Assembly: GCF_048593165.1 (NCBI RefSeq)
Contig: NZ_CP184271.1
Strand: one strand, 5' to 3'
DNA length: 64,000 nucleotides
DNA from: Pectobacterium sp013449375
GTDB lineage: Bacteria > Pseudomonadota > Gammaproteobacteria > Enterobacterales > Enterobacteriaceae
In this document: piece after piece, positions 16,604 to 25,043 of the stretch
How positions within the stretch are numbered: position 1 is the first letter of the stretch
Layout of the letters: the number at the start of each line of letters is the position of its first letter
The notes under the pieces: model-generated
Databases searched by the model: none
What the model saw: only the letters and a program-made list of their open reading frames with translations
Told to the model about the DNA's origin: nothing
Position numbers and translations under genes: made by a program

Positions 16604-17464
16604 TTAGAAGTTGTAACCGACGACCAGATAGTAACCCCAGCCGGTAGATTTCACTTCAAACGGACCTTTGCCGAAATTGAGTTCTGTGCCATCAGCCCAT
16701 TGGCCGCCGTTGTGGAAATAACGTGCGACGAAAGAGTAGTGCCAGTTGTCGTAGCCCAACGCCAGAATATGGCTGGAGGCGATGGAGTTGTTGGAACGGC
16801 TTGTATTCGATTTATCACGCAGCTCTGAACCAAAATCGAAATTGGTGAAGCTGATATATGAGACGTTGCCGCCCAGCAGAGAACCCAGTGGGTAAGAGTA
16901 TTTCACTTTTACGCGGTAGCCGTCCCACTCGTTTTCGTTAGCGGCACCGTAGTTTTGCCATTGGTATTTGGCATAGCCGTTCAGTGACAGAGCCAGGTCG
17001 GTACCGGTATCAATATCGGTACCTAAGCCCATGTACCAGGTGCTCTGGCGCGAACCGCTGTTACGCCCCATGTCGTAAATCACGTTATTGGCGATGTACC
17101 ACTCTTTAAACGGACCAAAGCTCAGGTCAGCTCCTGTCAGTTTATCAATGGAGAAGCGTGGTTCGATCTCGACAAACAGAGGTGAGCCTTTGTCCCAAAT
17201 GCCACGGCTGTCGGGATCGCCACCAAAAAACTTAGGTGCATCGGCGTAGCCGTAAAAATCGAACCAGTCTTTACGTGCAAACGCTTCGTACTCCAGATAG
17301 GTCGTGCTGTTTAACTGCGGTCCAAAACGTGTGTGGGCGCTGCCGACGACGTTAATGCTCTGATGCCACCAGTCGGACAGATATTCGGCTTTATTGCTGT
17401 CGGCAAGAGCAGGCATGGAGCATGACAGGGCGAGCAAGGCGCCTGCAGCGAAAGTTTTTTTCAT
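16604..17464 (-). CDS. tsx: Nucleoside-specific outer-membrane channel Tsx
   Basis: Tsx is a 12-stranded beta-barrel that admits nucleosides and deoxynucleosides. The 286-residue precursor starts MKKTFAAGALLALSCSMPALA, a Sec signal peptide, followed by YLSDWWHQSINVVGSAHTRFG, the EYEAFARKDWFDFYGYADAP block and the C-terminal aromatic end VVGYNF expected for barrel assembly. The start at 17464 is chosen on the signal peptide; ATGs at 17476 and 17491 extend it. In E. coli tsx lies elsewhere, so its place between nadC and ampD is a rearrangement. A perfect CRP site lies upstream. Confidence 0.96.
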   Translation of the reverse strand: MKKTFAAGALLALSCSMPALADSNKAEYLSDWWHQSINVVGSAHTRFGPQLNSTTYLEYEAFARKDWFDFYGYADAPKFFGGDPDSRGIWDKGSPLFVEIEPRFSIDKLTGADLSFGPFKEWYIANNVIYDMGRNSGSRQSTWYMGLGTDIDTGTDLALSLNGYAKYQWQNYGAANENEWDGYRVKVKYSYPLGSLLGGNVSYISFTNFDFGSELRDKSNTSRSNNSIASSHILALGYDNWHYSFVARYFHNGGQWADGTELNFGKGPFEVKSTGWGYYLVVGYNF

Positions 17465-17905
17465 CTTAAGTACCATAGTGTTAGACGTCATGTACGTCGT
17501 ACGTGAGACCGCAAAATAAGTTTTGGTAATATCTAAAAAAATCAGAAGATAATTTTGTCATGCATTTTAAGTAAAAATAGACGCAATGCACGAAAACGAT
17601 TGCCTTTTATTGCGCCATTACATTTGTAATGTGATTTTAATCACATTTTTATGTTGAGAATTTCACCTAGCTGACAAGGTATGACGAGTATAAGGGCGGA
17701 CAAGAAAGCGGCGTGAGCATCACAAAATGAAAGGTAAAATCTATTGATACTCTGTTGAATAGATAGGATGGCGCTAAACATGGTATCTTGGATACAAGGG
17801 CTTTTGGGCTACTCTGGTTTATCACGTTAGAAATGTTTATTACGCTAAAAATGTGCTTTTAGGCCTCATTCAGCCGGCAAACGATACGATGCGAGGTTAT
17901 CGCCG
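17465..17905. other. Divergent regulatory region between tsx and ampD
   Basis: This 441-base A/T-rich region separates the tsx and ampD starts. Apart from the CRP site it shows no gene. It must carry both promoters. Confidence 0.7.
17630..17645. promoter_or_regulatory. CRP binding site
   Basis: TGTGATTTTAATCACA is a perfect match to the CRP half-sites TGTGA and TCACA with six bases between, and the symmetry extends two bases on each side. E. coli tsx is activated by cAMP-CRP, so tsx (start 165 bases away on the minus strand) is the likely target. Confidence 0.85.
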
Positions 17906-18478
17906 ATGCTTTTGGAAAATGGCTGGTTATCCGACATTACACACACGCCTTCACCGCATTATGATGGTCGCCCGAATGATGAGGTGCCTTCCTTACTGGT
18001 GATCCACAATATCAGTTTGCCGCCCGGTGAGTTTGGTGGCCCCTATATTGATCAACTGTTTACGGCTACGTTGGATCCCACTGCGCATCCCTATTTCGCC
18101 GATATTTCCCATCTACGCGTCGCGGCGCACTGCCTGATACGCCGTGACGGACAAATCACACAATATGTGTCGTTCGATCAGCGCGCCTGGCATGCCGGTG
18201 TGTCTGCGTTTGAAGGTCGCGAACGCTGTAACGATTTCTCTATTGGCATTGAGTTGGAAGGGACGGATACGCTGCCTTTTACCCTGGAGCAATATCACTC
18301 TCTGGTAGCAATTACACGCCTATTAATGCGCGTTTACCCCATCACGCTATCGCGCATTACTGGGCACAGTGACATCGCACCGGGCCGTAAAACGGATCCC
18401 GGCCCAGCATTTGACTGGGACGGCTACCATCGCCTGTTACAAGAAAACGAGACAGAGAACAAAGGGAGTCTGGATTAA
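17906..18478 (+). CDS. ampD: 1,6-anhydro-N-acetylmuramyl-L-alanine amidase AmpD
   Basis: AmpD is the cytoplasmic zinc amidase that removes the peptide from anhydro-muropeptides during wall recycling; its loss derepresses AmpC where AmpR is present. The 190-residue product has zinc ligand His34 in LLVIHNISLPPGEFGGP, the segment AHCLIRRDGQITQYV and the second and third ligands in TGHSDIAPGRKTDPGPAFDW. Its stop overlaps the ampE start by one base. Confidence 0.97.
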   Translation: MLLENGWLSDITHTPSPHYDGRPNDEVPSLLVIHNISLPPGEFGGPYIDQLFTATLDPTAHPYFADISHLRVAAHCLIRRDGQITQYVSFDQRAWHAGVSAFEGRERCNDFSIGIELEGTDTLPFTLEQYHSLVAITRLLMRVYPITLSRITGHSDIAPGRKTDPGPAFDWDGYHRLLQENETENKGSLD

Positions 18479-19332
18479 TGACGCTGTTTACACTGTTGCT
18501 TACGCTGGCATGGGAACGCTTGTTCAAACAGGGCGAGCACTGGCAGATCGATCATCGGCTTGAGGTTGTATTCCGGCACGTATCGTCTCCGTCTTTATTG
18601 CAAACGCTGTTCCTGACGCTCTGCAGTATGGGCATCGTGGCTGGCCTGCTGTGGCTCACCAGCGGCATTTTGTTCGGCCTGATTTCTCTTCTGTTGTGGA
18701 TTGTTATCAGTCTGATGTGCATTGGCGCGGGTGAAATCCGTCAGCACTATCGGCGCTATTTGCAGGCGGCACAGCGCGGCGAGGCGGATGCCAGTCGGGA
18801 AATGGCGGCAGAACTGGCGTTGATTCACGGTCTGCCCGTTGGCACGAGCGAAAGCGAGCAGTTGAAAGAGCTGCAAAACGCGCTGCTGTGGATCAATTTC
18901 CGGTTTTATTTAGCCCCGCTGTTCTGGTTTATCGCTGCGGGATCCTACGGGCCGATTGCGCTGACGGGGTATGCATTTTTGCGTGCTAGACAGACCTGGC
19001 TTGCTCGCCACCATACTCCGCTGGAGCGCGCGCAGTCTGGCGTCGATAGTTTACTGCATTGGCTTGATTGGATCCCCACACGTTTGGCTGGTGCCGCTTA
19101 CGCACTGCTGGGGCACGGCGAGAAAGCGCTGCCAGCCTGGTTCGCTTCGCTAGGGGATTCTCGCAGTTCGCAGTATTGGGTGTTGACTCAACTGGCCCAA
19201 TTTTCTCTCGCGCGTGAACCCCACGTTGAGCCTGTAGAGACGCCCAAAGCCGCTGTGACGCTGGCGAAAAAGGTGACGCTGGTGCTGGTGGTGGTGGTCG
19301 CACTCCTGACGATATACGGTGCGCTGGTGTGA
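18478..19332 (+). CDS. ampE: AmpE inner-membrane regulatory protein
   Basis: AmpE is a membrane protein co-transcribed with ampD and linked to beta-lactamase regulation, with unclear biochemistry. The 284-residue product begins MTLFTLLLTLAWERLFKQGEHW and has hydrophobic segments near residues 42-80, 140-165 and at the C-terminus (VTLVLVVVVALLTIYGALV). The family signature RDRVEVIFR-like stretch appears as DHRLEVVFRHV. The start overlaps the ampD stop (TAATG), implying coupled translation. Confidence 0.94.
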   Translation: MTLFTLLLTLAWERLFKQGEHWQIDHRLEVVFRHVSSPSLLQTLFLTLCSMGIVAGLLWLTSGILFGLISLLLWIVISLMCIGAGEIRQHYRRYLQAAQRGEADASREMAAELALIHGLPVGTSESEQLKELQNALLWINFRFYLAPLFWFIAAGSYGPIALTGYAFLRARQTWLARHHTPLERAQSGVDSLLHWLDWIPTRLAGAAYALLGHGEKALPAWFASLGDSRSSQYWVLTQLAQFSLAREPHVEPVETPKAAVTLAKKVTLVLVVVVALLTIYGALV

Positions 19333-19364
19333 TTTCTAACCGTTTGCCAGAGATAGAGATAAAA

Positions 19365-19390
19365 ATGGCCGACAAACGTCGGCCATGAAA
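19365..19390 (-). terminator. Terminator between ampE and aroP
   Basis: A perfect 9-bp stem ATGGCCGAC/GTCGGCCAT with a four-base loop (19365-19386) is followed on the minus strand by TTTTT, making it the aroP terminator. It may also serve ampE from the other side. Confidence 0.8.
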
Positions 19391-19416
19391 ACGGAGGCGG
19401 TGAACGTGGAAATGTG

Positions 19417-20775
19417 TTACTTCGCCTGATTTTTCTTTTTGATAAAGTAACCCACTCCCAGAATAACCAGCCAGACGGGAATCAGCAGAACGGAAATCTG
19501 AATGCCCGGTGTCAGGAACATAATGACCAGTATACCAGCGAGGAACAGCAGGCAGAGGTAGTTACCCAGCGGGTAAAACAGTGCCTTAAACTTTGTCACC
19601 ACACCTTCTTTGTTCTTTTGTGCACGGAACTTCAGGTGCGCCAGACTGATCATCGCCCAGTTAATCACAAGAGCGGACACAACCAGCGCCATCAGCAGTT
19701 CGAAGGCTTTACCTGGAATAAGGTAGTTAATCAGCACGCACAGCGCCGTCGCCAGCGCGGAGATACCGATAGCGACAACCGGAACGCCACGGCCATCGAC
19801 GGTTTCCAGCACTTTCGGCCCATTCCCCTGTTTTGCCAGACCGAACAGCATGCGGCTGTTGCAGTACACACAGCTGTTGTAAACGGACAGCGCTGCGGTC
19901 AGTACCACGATGTTCAGCACCGTCGCCACGACGTTGCTGTTCAGTTCATGGAAGATCATGACGAACGGGCTACCGCCTTCTACAACCTTGCCCCACGGGT
20001 AAAGTGACAGCAGGATAGCGAGCGAGCCGATGTAGAAAATCAGGATGCGGTAGATAACCTGATTGGTCGCGCGTGGAATGCTTTTCTCTGGGTCATCCGC
20101 TTCTGCGGCGGTAATCCCCACCAGTTCCAGTCCGCCAAATGAGAACATGATAACGGCCATCGCCATCACCAAACCGAGTACGCCGTTCGGGAAGAAGCCA
20201 CCCTGCGCCCACAGGTTGGTCACGGTGGCCTCTGGCCCGCCTGTACCACTGAACAACAGCCAGCCACCGAAGACGATCATGCCAATAATCGCGGCGACTT
20301 TGATGATGGCAAACCAGAACTCCATCTCACCGTAGACTTTGACGTTTGCCAGATTGATGGCGTTAATCAGCAGGAAAAAGACGGCAGCGGACACCCAGGT
20401 CGGAATGTCTGGCCACCAATACTGGACGTAAATCCCCACGGCGCTGAGCTCGGCCATGGCGACCAGCACATACAGCACCCAGTAGTTCCATCCCGATGCA
20501 AAGCCCGCGAAATCGCCCCAGTATTTATAGGCAAAGTGGCTGAACGATCCGGCTACCGGCTCTTCAACCACCATCTCGCCCAGTTGGCGCATAATGAGAA
20601 ACGCGATCAGGCCGCCAATCGCATAGCCTAACAGGACCGATGGCCCGGCCATTTTTATTGTCTGCGCAATACCAAGAAAGAGGCCAGTACCTACCGCGCC
20701 ACCCAAGGCAATCAACTGAATATGACGGTTTTTCAAACCACGCTTTAGCGTGCCGTCCGTTTGTTGATTATCCAT
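19417..20775 (-). CDS. aroP: Aromatic amino acid permease AroP
   Basis: AroP is an inner-membrane APC-family proton symporter for phenylalanine, tyrosine and tryptophan. The 452-residue product has about 12 membrane segments, and matches E. coli AroP through LKRGLKNRHIQLIALGGA, RQLGEMVVEEPVAGSFSHFA, FSFGGLELVGITAAEADDPE and NSCVYCNSRMLFGLA. The ATG at 20775 follows AGAGGG; the ATG at 20811 would add 12 residues. Its place next to ampE and divergent from pdhR matches E. coli. A TyrR box lies upstream. PheP-like specificity cannot be excluded from sequence alone. Confidence 0.94.
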   Translation of the reverse strand: MDNQQTDGTLKRGLKNRHIQLIALGGAVGTGLFLGIAQTIKMAGPSVLLGYAIGGLIAFLIMRQLGEMVVEEPVAGSFSHFAYKYWGDFAGFASGWNYWVLYVLVAMAELSAVGIYVQYWWPDIPTWVSAAVFFLLINAINLANVKVYGEMEFWFAIIKVAAIIGMIVFGGWLLFSGTGGPEATVTNLWAQGGFFPNGVLGLVMAMAVIMFSFGGLELVGITAAEADDPEKSIPRATNQVIYRILIFYIGSLAILLSLYPWGKVVEGGSPFVMIFHELNSNVVATVLNIVVLTAALSVYNSCVYCNSRMLFGLAKQGNGPKVLETVDGRGVPVVAIGISALATALCVLINYLIPGKAFELLMALVVSALVINWAMISLAHLKFRAQKNKEGVVTKFKALFYPLGNYLCLLFLAGILVIMFLTPGIQISVLLIPVWLVILGVGYFIKKKNQAK

Positions 20776-20849
20776 CAAATTTAACCCTCTGCCAGTGCAA
20801 GTAAAAAACACGGTGTGAACGAATACGCGTATTAGTGACTGTACGTTTA

Positions 20850-20867
20850 TGTAATTTTATTTTTACG
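20850..20867. promoter_or_regulatory. TyrR box upstream of aroP
   Basis: TGTAAT, six bases, then TTTACG matches the TyrR consensus TGTAAA-N6-TTTACA at ten of twelve conserved positions. It lies 75 bases upstream of the aroP start. E. coli aroP is repressed by TyrR, so the same control is likely here. Confidence 0.75.
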
Positions 20868-21271
20868 GATTGGAATATCTTAAAATAAGAAAACATCTAC
20901 CGTTTGCCAGAGAATAGTGGTAAGTGAAACAGATTGCACTGATTTCTTATAGTCTGATAATTAAAAACTATCGCCACATCAAAAATTTTACCTTTCCCTG
21001 ATGTAAGAGCCTGATGACGAGAAGATTGATAGAGGATTTTTCAGGGGAGAAGGGGGTTGCTACTCCTTTAGTTTTACTCCCTTTTATTACCTTTTTATCC
21101 CTGCTGTAAAATGGTGTTTACCACGATGTGAAGCTGCGGGTAACTACGCTTCCCTCTTGAGAATAAAAAACCTGATTTATTGCATTTAAATTCATTATTT
21201 TCGTATTTAAACGGTTCAGCAATGCCTGCTTCATGTTTCAAAAAAGTTAAAATATAGACAGAGGGGATTAA

Positions 21272-21282
21272 TGGTAATACCA
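21272..21282. promoter_or_regulatory. Second, weaker PdhR-type operator
   Basis: TGGTAATACCA keeps the inner halves of the PdhR operator with the right three-base gap, about 130 bases upstream of the stronger site. It could allow cooperative binding, but the flanks do not match. Confidence 0.4.
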
Positions 21283-21410
21283 CAGGTGGGCTATCACTTT
21301 GCCGCAGGTTTCTCGTGCATTTGTTAAAATCTGGTGGGATTGGTGATTTAGCTCAAGGTCCTTATGGACAGAAGGTGAATACTTTGTTACTTTAGCGTCA
21401 CGTTTTTGAA

Positions 21411-21425
21411 ATTGGTATTACCAAT
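21411..21425. promoter_or_regulatory. PdhR operator
   Basis: ATTGGTATTACCAAT is a perfect match to the PdhR consensus ATTGGT-N3-ACCAAT. It lies 33 bases before pdhR, so PdhR probably represses the pdhR-aceEF transcript and pyruvate relieves this. Confidence 0.92.
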
Positions 21426-21458
21426 TGACTCCGCGCCATTCGCAGAGAAGAATTCACT

Positions 21459-22223
21459 ATGGCATACAGCAAGATCCGTCAGCCCAAACTGTCAGATGTG
21501 ATTGAACAGCAGCTGGAGTTTCTGATCCTTGAGGGAACCTTGCGCCCCGGCGAGAAGCTCCCACCGGAGCGCGAACTGGCAAAACAGTTCGATGTTTCCC
21601 GCCCTTCTCTGAGAGAAGCCATTCAACGCCTGGAAGCCAAAGGTCTCCTTTTGCGCCGTCAGGGTGGTGGTACCTTCGTTCAAGCTAATCTATGGCAAAG
21701 CGTCAGCGATCCGCTGGCAGAATTACTGAGCACACATCCCGAATCACAGTTCGATCTTCTGGAAACGCGTCATGCGCTGGAAGGCATTGCTGCCTACTAC
21801 GCTGCACTGCGTGGCACAGAGTCGGACCTGCAACGTATCCGGGATTGTCATGCCGTGATTGAGAAGGCGAGGGAAGCGGGCGATCTGAACGCCGAGTCAG
21901 AAGCCGTTATGCAGTATCAGGTTGCTGTAACAGAAGCCACGCATAATGTGGTTTTACTGCATTTGGTGCGCTGTATGGGGCCGATGCTCGAACAGAACGT
22001 GAGGCAGAATTTTGAATTGCTTTATTTGAGCCGTGAAGTGTTGGCCCAGGTGAGCATTCATCGCGCCAGCATTTTTGAGGCGATTGTTGCCCGTGAGCCG
22101 GAGAAGGCGCGCGAAGCATCACACCGTCATCTGGCGTTTATTGAGGAAGTATTGCTGGATCTTAACCGGGAACATAGTCGGCGCGAGAGATCGCTGCGTC
22201 GGCTCCAGCAACGCAAGGACTGA
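21459..22223 (+). CDS. pdhR: Pyruvate dehydrogenase complex repressor PdhR
   Basis: PdhR is a GntR/FadR-family repressor that senses pyruvate. The 254-residue product has an N-terminal winged helix with RPGEKLPPERELAKQFDVSRPSLREAIQRLEAKGLL at about residues 28-63, followed by the all-helical FCD effector domain. It heads the pdhR-aceE-aceF operon and has its own operator just upstream. Confidence 0.97.
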   Translation: MAYSKIRQPKLSDVIEQQLEFLILEGTLRPGEKLPPERELAKQFDVSRPSLREAIQRLEAKGLLLRRQGGGTFVQANLWQSVSDPLAELLSTHPESQFDLLETRHALEGIAAYYAALRGTESDLQRIRDCHAVIEKAREAGDLNAESEAVMQYQVAVTEATHNVVLLHLVRCMGPMLEQNVRQNFELLYLSREVLAQVSIHRASIFEAIVAREPEKAREASHRHLAFIEEVLLDLNREHSRRERSLRRLQQRKD

Positions 22224-22265
22224 TCACCTATCTTTTGGTGCTCTGAATGCGGTAATCACGACGAT

Positions 22266-22328
22266 GAGCCTGTCTTCATGCGTTTTGCTTATGGCCAAAT
22301 CTAAGCCAGAATGCAGGAAGACAGGCTC
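22266..22328 (+). repeat. Long interrupted hairpin between pdhR and aceE
   Basis: GAGCCTGTCTTC at 22266-22277 pairs perfectly with GAAGACAGGCTC at 22317-22328. Inside, TGC/GCA and GCTTA/TAAGC can extend the stem. No T-run follows, so it looks like an mRNA structure rather than a terminator. Confidence 0.75.
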
Positions 22329-22365
22329 CAACAAACCAACTTATTAGAGAAGATAAGGAATAACC

Positions 22366-25029
22366 ATGTCAGATCGTTTAAATAATGACGTGGATCCGAT
22401 CGAAACCCGCGACTGGCTGCAGGCGATCGAATCGGTCATCCGTGAAGAGGGTGTTGAACGCGCCCAGTTCCTGATTGATCAGGTTCTGAGTGAAGCACGT
22501 AAAGGCGGTGTCAGCGTTGCTGCTGGTACGGCTGCACGTCAATACATCAACACCATCGCAGTGGAAGACGAGCCGGAGTACCCTGGTAATCTGGATCTGG
22601 AACGTCGTATTCGCTCAGCAATCCGCTGGAACGCGATCATGACGGTACTGCGTGCTTCGAAAAAAGATCTGGATCTGGGTGGCCACATGGCTTCTTTCCA
22701 GTCTTCCGCCACTTTCTATGAAGTGTGCTTTAACCACTTCTTCCGTGCTCGCACTGCGCAGGACGGCGGCGACCTGGTCTACTTCCAGGGCCACATTTCT
22801 CCGGGCGTTTACGCTCGTGCTTTCCTTGAAGGCCGTCTGACCGAAGATCAGATGAACAACTTCCGTCAGGAAGTTCACGGTAACGGTCTGTCTTCTTATC
22901 CGCACCCGAAACTGATGCCAGATTTCTGGCAGTTCCCGACCGTCTCTATGGGTCTGGGCCCGATCGGTGCTATCTACCAGGCTAAATTCCTGAAGTATCT
23001 GGAAAACCGTGGTCTGAAAGATACCTCTAAGCAAACCGTTTATGCCTTCCTGGGCGACGGTGAAATGGACGAACCAGAATCCAAGGGTGCGATCACTATC
23101 GCGACCCGTGAAAAACTGGACAATCTGGTGTTCGTCATCAACTGTAACCTGCAACGTCTGGATGGCCCAGTTACCGGTAATGGTAAGATCATCAACGAGC
23201 TGGAAGGTATCTTCAGCGGCGCTGGCTGGGATGTGATCAAAGTCATGTGGGGCGACCGTTGGGACGAACTGCTGCGTAAAGACACCAGCGGTAAACTGAT
23301 CCAACTGATGGAAGAAACCGTCGACGGTGACTACCAGACCTTCAAATCTAAAAACGGTGCCTATGTGCGTGAGCACTTCTTCGGTAAATACCCGGAGACG
23401 GCAGAACTGGTTAAAGACTGGACCGACGATCAGATTTGGTCACTGAACCGTGGTGGTCACGATCCGAAGAAAGTCTACGCTGCACTGAAAAAAGCGCAGG
23501 ACACCAAAGGCAAACCAACCGTTATTCTGGCGCATACCATTAAAGGTTACGGTATGGGCGACGCGGCTGAAGGTAAGAACATCGCTCACCAGGTTAAGAA
23601 AGTTAACATGGATGGCGTGCGTTACTTCCGTGACCGTTTCAACGTGCCAGTGTCTGATGCCGATATCGAAAAACTGCCATACATCACTTTCGATAAAGAG
23701 TCTGAAGAATACAAATACCTGCACGAGCGTCGTCAGGCATTGGGTGGCTACCTGCCGTCTCGTCAGCCAAACTTTGATGAGAAACTGGATCTGCCAACGC
23801 TGGAAGATTTCAGCACCCTGCTGGAAGAGCAGAACAAAGAAATCTCTACCACTATCGCGTTTGTTCGTGCCCTGAACGTGATGCTGAAGAACCAATCTAT
23901 CAAAGATCGTCTGGTTCCAATCATCGCTGATGAAGCGCGTACCTTCGGTATGGAAGGCCTGTTCCGCCAGATCGGTATTTATAGCCCGAAAGGCCAGCAG
24001 TACACCCCGCAGGACCGTGAGCAGGTTGCTTACTACAAAGAAGACCAGAAAGGTCAGATTCTGCAGGAAGGTATCAACGAGCTGGGCGCTGGTTCTTCCT
24101 GGCTGGCGGCGGCAACGTCTTACAGCACCAACAACCTGCCAATGATCCCGTTCTACATCTACTACTCCATGTTCGGTTTCCAACGTATCGGCGACCTGTG
24201 CTGGGCAGCGGGTGACCAACAGGCGCGTGGCTTCCTGATCGGTGGTACTTCCGGTCGTACGACGCTGAACGGCGAAGGTCTGCAACACGAAGATGGCCAC
24301 AGCCATATCCAATCGCTGACCATCCCGAACTGTATCTCCTACGATCCAGCATTCGCCTACGAAGTCGCGGTCATCATGCATGACGGTCTGCATCGTATGT
24401 ACGGTGACGCGCAGGAAAACATTTACTACTACATCACCACGCTGAACGAAAACTACCACATGCCTGCGATGCCGCAGGGTGCGGAAGAAGGTATCCGTAA
24501 GGGTATCTACAAGCTGGAAACGGTTGAAGGTAGCAAAGGTAAAGTGCAACTGCTGGGCTCCGGTTCTATCCTGCGTCACGTACGTGAAGCGGCTCAGATT
24601 CTGGCGAAAGACTACGGTGTGGGTTCTGATGTATTCAGCGTAACCTCCTTCACTGAACTGGCTCGTGAAGGCCAGGATTGTGAGCGTTGGAACATGCTGC
24701 ATCCAACCGAAACGCCACGCGTCCCTTACGTGGCTCAGGTACTGAGCGATGCGCCAGCGGTGGCATCGACTGACTACATGAAGCTGTTTGCTGAACAAAT
24801 TCGTAACTTCGTCCCAGCTAGCGATTACCGCGTATTGGGTACTGACGGTTTCGGTCGTTCTGACAGCCGTGAGAACCTGCGTCACCACTTTGAAGTGGAT
24901 GCGTCTTACGTCGTGGTTGCGGCTCTGGGTGAACTGGCTAAACGCGGTGAAATCGATAAGAAAGTGGTTGCTGATGCCATCACTAAATTCAACATCGATG
25001 CAGATAAAGTTAACCCGCGTCTGGCATAA
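22366..25029 (+). CDS. aceE: Pyruvate dehydrogenase E1 component
   Basis: AceE is the homodimeric thiamine-diphosphate E1 subunit that decarboxylates pyruvate and reductively acetylates the lipoyl groups of AceF. The 887-residue length equals that of E. coli. The ThDP-binding motif begins LGDGEMDEPESKGAI and closes near FVINCNLQRLDG. The inner loop HTIKGYGMGDAAEGKNIAHQ is present, and the second half holds the transketolase-like pyrimidine domain. Codon use is strongly biased, as expected for a highly expressed gene. aceF follows after 14 bases. Confidence 0.98.
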   Translation: MSDRLNNDVDPIETRDWLQAIESVIREEGVERAQFLIDQVLSEARKGGVSVAAGTAARQYINTIAVEDEPEYPGNLDLERRIRSAIRWNAIMTVLRASKKDLDLGGHMASFQSSATFYEVCFNHFFRARTAQDGGDLVYFQGHISPGVYARAFLEGRLTEDQMNNFRQEVHGNGLSSYPHPKLMPDFWQFPTVSMGLGPIGAIYQAKFLKYLENRGLKDTSKQTVYAFLGDGEMDEPESKGAITIATREKLDNLVFVINCNLQRLDGPVTGNGKIINELEGIFSGAGWDVIKVMWGDRWDELLRKDTSGKLIQLMEETVDGDYQTFKSKNGAYVREHFFGKYPETAELVKDWTDDQIWSLNRGGHDPKKVYAALKKAQDTKGKPTVILAHTIKGYGMGDAAEGKNIAHQVKKVNMDGVRYFRDRFNVPVSDADIEKLPYITFDKESEEYKYLHERRQALGGYLPSRQPNFDEKLDLPTLEDFSTLLEEQNKEISTTIAFVRALNVMLKNQSIKDRLVPIIADEARTFGMEGLFRQIGIYSPKGQQYTPQDREQVAYYKEDQKGQILQEGINELGAGSSWLAAATSYSTNNLPMIPFYIYYSMFGFQRIGDLCWAAGDQQARGFLIGGTSGRTTLNGEGLQHEDGHSHIQSLTIPNCISYDPAFAYEVAVIMHDGLHRMYGDAQENIYYYITTLNENYHMPAMPQGAEEGIRKGIYKLETVEGSKGKVQLLGSGSILRHVREAAQILAKDYGVGSDVFSVTSFTELAREGQDCERWNMLHPTETPRVPYVAQVLSDAPAVASTDYMKLFAEQIRNFVPASDYRVLGTDGFGRSDSRENLRHHFEVDASYVVVAALGELAKRGEIDKKVVADAITKFNIDADKVNPRLA

Positions 25030-25043
25030 GAGGTAAAGATTAC

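Larger units (their letters stand above)
20776..21458. other. Divergent regulatory region between aroP and pdhR
   Basis: This 683-base A/T-rich region has a TyrR box near aroP and two PdhR-type operators near pdhR, listed separately. A 62-codon minus-strand frame at 21095-21283 has no recognisable features and I do not call it. Confidence 0.7.

Noticed and set aside
19414..20007. 197-codon plus-strand frame inside aroP
   Set aside because: Gln/His-rich mirror of a membrane-protein gene, with no independent support.
21095..21283. 62-codon frame between aroP and pdhR
   Set aside because: No ribosome site or recognisable sequence; the region is regulatory.
23440..24888. 482-codon open frame antisense to aceE
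   Set aside because: It is a shadow of the strongly biased codon use of aceE; the protein is low in recognisable features and has no ribosome site of note.
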